This document shows positions 62,201 to 64,000 of a DNA stretch of 64,000 nt, piece after piece; position 1 is the stretch's first letter; each line of letters begins with the position of its first letter. The DNA comes from Owenia fusiformis (Eukaryota > Annelida > Polychaeta > Sabellida > Oweniidae). The translations under genes and the position numbers were made by a program. The stretch lies in the NCBI GenBank assembly GCA_903813345.2, contig CAIIXF020000008.1, positions 8,330,366 to 8,394,365 of the forward strand, read 5' to 3'. The notes under the pieces are model-generated. The model ran no database searches, was not told the DNA's origin, and worked only from the letters and a program-made list of their open reading frames with translations.

Positions 62201-63714
62201 TTGAGTGGCCATTTTGAAAATCGGCTTTCGAGCAGAACTTCTACCCTCATAGGGCACCTGTGTATAAAATATGAACAAAATCTGGCAAAAGGTATTTGAG
62301 TTATCGCCCGGACAGACGGACGTACGGACGGACGGACGGACGGACGGACGTACGGACGGACGGACGGACGGAGGCGTTCCCTATATCCCTCCGAACTTCG
62401 TTCGATGGGATAATGATGACTGAGGGCAGGCTTAATATAAAGTCCCTTATATGTTTTCTGAATATAAAATATATTACCTCTATAGGCAGTTGTCTCTCCA
62501 GGAGGGCAATTTGTTCCTCTATGTGTTGAGCATCATGGTTCAAACTTGGGTCTGACTGGAAATGGGCTCTGGAAAATGTAGGATTTGTTTATTCTCTAAA
62601 TAACAAGGGATACTGTAAACAATAACATAAATATGATTAACATTACTGTACGTCTAAGTACGTTACAAAACTCACAGAGTCAAGAAATCTGTAGAGTACA
62701 TATCAGCCTAACATTTCTTATAATTACTTTGATGGTTTTTGGCTTTACTGATACAATTAATCCAAAAATGTTATTCTGAGATGATTTGTTAACGACAAAT
62801 AAATATGTACCTTGAGCATGCTTTTAAGTTCTTTATCTTTGTTTCTTCATTTTGAACTGACACTGCTTGTTTATACTTGATCATCTGAAAAAAAAGATAA
62901 TATTACATGTATTTCACTTCATAATAGGCGAGGATCATATGATTAAGGAATATAGACCAAAGAGCAGGAGTAACAAATTCAACATTTCTCCCGGGTATAT
63001 TCGCGAATAGTACCCCTGGTAATACGAGTAATGTGTGACGTCATAACGACGTGCCATAGTAATGGTGGACCCTAAATGAATATTCGAAACATTTTGGTGA
63101 GTTTTCAAGTTTGAATCGTAAGACCTCAGAGCAGGTGTAATATCGTGGAATACACCCCGCAGGGCTAGGTACAAATGTTTTCTGTACCCCGAACGACCAA
63201 AGGAATTGAGTGGTTCGAAAGTTTTTGTGCCTAGCCCTAAGGGGTGTATTCAACGATATTACACCTGCTCTGAGGTCTTACGATTCAAAACTCACCAAAA
63301 TGTTTCGAATATTCATTTAGGGTCCACCATTAGTACGGCACGCCGTTATGACGTCACACATTACTCGTATTACCAGGGGTACTGTTCGTGAATATACCCG
63401 GGAGAAATGTTGACTTTGTTCACATTGAAGATGTGAATACAGTCATGTACGAATGTAGTATTAAACACCAATAAAACATCGAGGATTGGATAAAAATCTG
63501 AATATACTAAAACACTTTTTATTGTCTTTTGGATGCTTTACATATACATGTACATAGCAATGCTAGGATTTCAGATATTACTATAAAAGGCAAAATGTTA
63601 ACTACATTAAGAAAAGGACACTTATATATTATTTCAGTTTTGAAACTATATTCCAAAAATAAAATTATCATAAAATAATAACTCACAGCGGCCTCCTCTG
63701 TTCTGCCAAGCATT
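47279..63714 (-). CDS. VIPAS39: VIPAS39 (SPE-39 homologue), C-terminal half
   Basis: Exons, 5' to 3': 63687-63714, 62811-62884, 62478-62568, 57923-58099, 56123-56212, 49470-49556, 48079-48168, 47509-47613 and 47279-47299 (TAA); all GT..AG and phase-consistent. The 5' half lies right of the window. Diagnostic stretches are MLGRTEEAA, IEEQIALLERQLPIE, FPRKAKLSNQ, TSLYYCCFYHYELAE, DKQFLWVALSALC, GWFGGTKMKASIGFDKVIDV, DDSEKRLNIASKYKC, VQMKDRQGIEDYKRRL and the terminal TIKWKN, matching the Vps16_C-type C terminus of this family. The protein pairs with VPS33B in endosome/lysosome tethering and sorting (family knowledge). The last codons sit on a 21-nt exon. Large introns host the decayed transposase-like gene (51021-52620) and the sulfotransferase remnant (58254-61363, opposite strand). 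Confidence 0.92.
51021..52620 (-). pseudogene. decayed DDE-transposase-like gene, intronless
   Basis: An uninterrupted frame runs from 52620 (or the next Met, about 52605) to an in-frame TAA near 51745. The same frame continues at once (GIKVRCIVHDSNNSV...DVWHVIKNV) to about 51350. A one-base frame change then leads into LIDLLSKFVHDTS..., ending at 51021. The total is about 530 codons. Visible landmarks: Cys-rich N-terminal half, an FLWKSSPYIEGWSKF region, ETDACFSAFRNAK, HDSNNSV and a DVWH..K helix. The Asp positions would suit a DDE nuclease core of the kind seen in large uncharacterised animal transposase-like proteins, but I cannot assign a superfamily. The single stop and single frameshift imply recent inactivation. 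It sits in the large VIPAS39 intron between 49556 and 56123, on the same strand. Confidence 0.65.
52694..53118. mobile_element. 425-bp near-perfect foldback element
   Basis: The termini ACACGGGGTGCCAACTA and TAGTTGGCACCCCGTGT are mirrored, with arms of about 200 bp meeting at a CCCCAGCTTTGAGAAGCG-type centre. AT-rich target flanks. No coding. It lies about 75 bases upstream of the transposase-like pseudogene. Confidence 0.85.
53119..56122. other. VIPAS39 intron, little recognised
   Basis: Holds a dispersed-repeat match at 55770-55850 (shared with 45382-45450) and a possible alternative terminal exon at 55241-55342. Nothing else is supported. Confidence 0.4.
56253..56437. mobile_element. MITE-like element with CATGGGCGTAG termini
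   Basis: The left end CATGGGCGTAGC and right end GCTACGCCCATGG are inverted copies about 185 bp apart. The interior matches 31365-31500. A solitary CATGGGCGTAGCCAGGG-type end also lies at 28919 inside a chitinase intron. Confidence 0.65.
56693..57614. mobile_element. 922-bp element with AATTACACCTA termini
   Basis: Terminal AATTACACCTA and TAGGTGTAATT are perfect inverted repeats. The sub-terminal regions are packed with AAAGCGCTTTT and AAAGCGCCTTGAA motifs in both orientations. It encloses a short Myb/SANT-like frame on the minus strand. This resembles a Harbinger-type derivative, but no nuclease gene is present, so the class is inferred. Confidence 0.6.
57132..57293 (-). CDS. Myb/SANT-like (MADF-type) DNA-binding peptide inside the 922-bp element
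   Basis: The 53-residue frame from the Met at 57293 (MSKQSRIYWDHVNTERMLSI...) shows a trihelical Myb/SANT-like pattern: Trp, then TERMLSIWADKKIQAM, then GTLKNAIAYDLISQEM. An upstream Met at 57356 extends it by 21 residues. Such domains bind transposon ends in Harbinger-type systems (family knowledge). The frame is short and stops right after the domain, so this may be a truncated relic. Confidence 0.45.
   Translation of the reverse strand: MSKQSRIYWDHVNTERMLSIWADKKIQAMMNGTLKNAIAYDLISQEMKSLSLS
59015..59400. repeat. dispersed element with (GGAC)n tract
   Basis: AACGCCAAAGCGTAGCAAAT, CCCATCGAACAG, a CAAAAATGGCCGTC segment and a GGACGGACGGACGGACGG run (about 59290-59340) repeat the plan of 61210-62415. 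The long frames here are translations of the tetranucleotide repeat. Confidence 0.75.
60248..60948. mobile_element. about 700-bp element with 140-bp terminal inverted repeats
   Basis: The left arm (TATTTTCTCGGCAACTGATG ... TACTAAGAAATTCAAAATAG) is mirrored by the right arm (CTATTTTGAATTTCTTAGTA ... CATCAGTTGGCCGAGAAAAT). The centre (60394-60805) has no intact gene. It lies within the sulfotransferase remnant's last intron. Confidence 0.7.
61210..62415. repeat. dispersed element with ATGGCCGCC-type tandem segments and (GGAC)n tract
   Basis: Starts near CAACGGCAACGCCAAAGCGT and ends CGAACTTCGTTCGATGGGAT. In between are about seven degenerate copies of a 100-130 bp unit around CCATTTTTCAAAATGGC and ATGAACAAAATCGCTCCACT. 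The GGACGGACGGACGG run is at about 62325-62372. It is the reverse orientation of 40335-41010. Confidence 0.75.
62980..63412. mobile_element. 433-bp near-perfect foldback element
   Basis: CAACATTTCTCCCGGGTATA is mirrored by TATACCCGGGAGAAATGTTG, and the arms of about 190 bp match with few differences. Both arms keep TGACGTCATAACG. It is non-coding and lies in a VIPAS39 intron between exons 62811-62884 and 63687-63714. Confidence 0.88.
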
Positions 63715-64000
63715 CTGAAAGTGAAAATATAATAACATTACACATACAGCAGTCTCTATTTTAATCAACAATACAAAGAGTGAACAGTATCCCATCCTTG
63801 AACAGAATAGACAGTTTTTGGGTTAGAGTCTAAAATGGCCACCTTAACATTTACCCAGAATGCCCAAAACTAATCAATTTGAGATTTTTACACAAAGAGA
63901 CATCCCTTTAACTGAGCCCAAAAATGAAATATAATATTGTTACTGTCCACATGGTTGGAACGTCCATCTGACTCTCGCAAGGACTTAAATTTATATACAT

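Overview
This window is animal (metazoan) nuclear DNA, not prokaryotic: it is AT-rich, its genes are split into small exons with GT..AG junctions whose phases match from exon to exon, and it is crowded with short inverted-repeat DNA transposons, tRNA-derived SINEs and minisatellites. PAN, kringle and C-type-lectin exons, a GH18 chitinase, an ENDOD1-like nuclease and VIPAS39 suggest a marine invertebrate (deuterostome or lophotrochozoan). I cannot place it more closely. All gene models were built by hand from family motifs, splice sites and phase. || Layout. (1) 1786-11400, minus: a secreted zinc metallopeptidase (M12B/reprolysin type) whose modules run M12B propeptide, furin-like site, PAN/apple, kringle, C-type lectin, catalytic domain. 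Twelve of its thirteen exons are well supported and join in phase. The 3' end lies left of the window. This module order is the most unusual thing here. (2) 15143-18733, plus: a signal-peptide protein with a trypsin fold in which all three catalytic positions are replaced, followed by four phase-compatible exons of unknown function. (3) 19159-23051, plus: an ENDOD1-like DNA/RNA non-specific endonuclease with no visible start of its own, so genes 2 and 3 may be one transcription unit. (4) 24569-33843, plus: a GH18 chitinase with a Thr/Pro linker and a CBM14 chitin-binding domain, complete except for one single-base frameshift in exon 7; its introns hold a 2.6-kb mariner-like element and a C-rich tandem array. 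(5) 34646-39644, minus: a gamma-butyrobetaine dioxygenase-like 2-oxoglutarate/Fe(II) oxygenase, 12 exons. (6) 47279-63714, minus: the 3' half of VIPAS39 (SPE-39/VPS33B partner). One of its introns contains a decayed transposase-like gene, another a sulfotransferase-like remnant on the opposite strand, and another a small element encoding a Myb/SANT-like peptide. || Between and inside genes are at least ten foldback elements, two SINE heads, two families with (GGAC)n or (GTCC)n tracts, tandem repeats with periods of 62, 124, 181 and about 290 bp, a 51-base poly-C tract and a cluster of perfect 14-30 bp palindromes around ACCGACAATTGTCGGT. The genes are functionally unrelated housekeeping and secreted-effector genes, with no operon-like logic. 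The secreted metallopeptidase, pseudoprotease, nuclease and chitinase would all suit mucosal or digestive defence, but that is inference.
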